From assembly GCA_009823505.1 (NCBI GenBank), contig VZQC01005746.1, forward strand, positions 998,280 through 1,062,279: DNA of 64,000 nt, read 5' to 3'. The notes below the pieces were generated by a model. It searched no databases and was not told the origin of the DNA. It saw only the letters and a list, made by a program, of their open reading frames with translations. The position numbers and the translations under genes are program-made. Each line of letters begins with the position of its first letter. The first letter of the stretch is position 1. This DNA comes from Rhizomys pruinosus. Lineage: Eukaryota > Chordata > Mammalia > Rodentia > Spalacidae. Of the stretch, positions 63,630 through 64,000 are shown in pieces.

Positions 63630-64000
63630 TGTGCATTTATTCTTACCAAGCATGTGAGTTGTTCAAATGTTCCCTATACTCTAAAAGAGTGGCCACTTTT
63701 GAAATGAGCAGTGAGTAATGTACTGATTTCATCTCTTTTCTGGTAAGACATAAAGACACAGGAGACACTGGGACCTGGATGACATTAGCCATGAATGGAG
63801 GCATTTACAAGTAAGACCTCAAGGCCTACAAGGCTGAATGCAAGTGGTACACATACCCAGGATTGTGTTTGTGAGTGAGGATACATGTGTTTTGTGCTAG
63901 AAGAGACTTCTAAAGTATATATTATGTATCTATCGAGGACTCCTCTGGCTCAAATCTAAGTTACTATAGTCGGATCATAGTACCTATCTTAACTTTCATA
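63630..64000. other. unique DNA to the window edge, no gene seen
   Basis: Nothing recognised. Confidence 0.5.

Overview
This window reads as non-coding chromosomal DNA, intergenic or deep intronic, from a rodent of the mouse/rat/hamster/vole group (Muroidea). The evidence is its interspersed repeats: 7SL-derived B1 SINEs, tRNA-derived B2/B3-type SINEs with A and B boxes, ID/B4-type fragments, Lx-like LINE-1 pieces on both strands, and long CA, GA, AT and CTTC microsatellites. The youngest B2 copies carry a 3' half containing GCATTGCACGACACGGGTGC. From memory this is not the commonest mouse or rat form, so the species is left open. I found no host exon set, tRNA, rRNA, miRNA or CRISPR that I can support. 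Nearly every open frame longer than 60 codons lies in a LINE-1 remnant, a SINE, a microsatellite or AT-rich filler.

Layout. 1-4.5 kb: AT-rich DNA with four octamer motifs, B1 fragments, a B2 whose centre is folded back on itself, and a CpG-containing unique block with a CCAAT / CRE / TATA arrangement on the minus strand. 4.5-14.3 kb: LINE-1 3' halves on both strands, separated by unique DNA. 14.3-24.6 kb: B2/B3 SINEs, MIR relics, a 38-bp tandem duplication beside a 66-bp almost perfect palindrome, and LINE-1 3'UTR pieces. 24.6-36.2 kb: mostly unique DNA with B1s, a MER5A-like DNA transposon, TG/CA arrays and old rodent repeats. 36.2-48.2 kb: LINE-1-dominated, with three copies of one LINE-1 3'UTR (two minus, one plus), a reverse-transcriptase/endonuclease remnant, a twin-primed 3' end, and a roughly 6-kb antisense LINE-1 interrupted by a small LINE-1, a B2 and a B1. 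48.2-60 kb: mostly unique DNA with an old repeat split by another twin-primed LINE-1, LINE-1 3' ends, a MaLR-like LTR and MIRs. 60-64 kb: dense young SINEs, a two-template chimeric SINE insertion, and a solo retroviral LTR with TATA and AATAAA signals.

There is no pathway or operon here. The biology on view is retrotransposition: target-primed reverse transcription with target-site duplications, twin priming, template switching and nesting. The strongest unexplained signals are the palindrome at 18,044-18,109, the promoter-like block near 2,040-2,080, and the fold-back B2 at 1,352-1,585. Family names are given from memory without a database search. Repeat boundaries are usually good to about 10-30 bases, and better where a target-site duplication is quoted.
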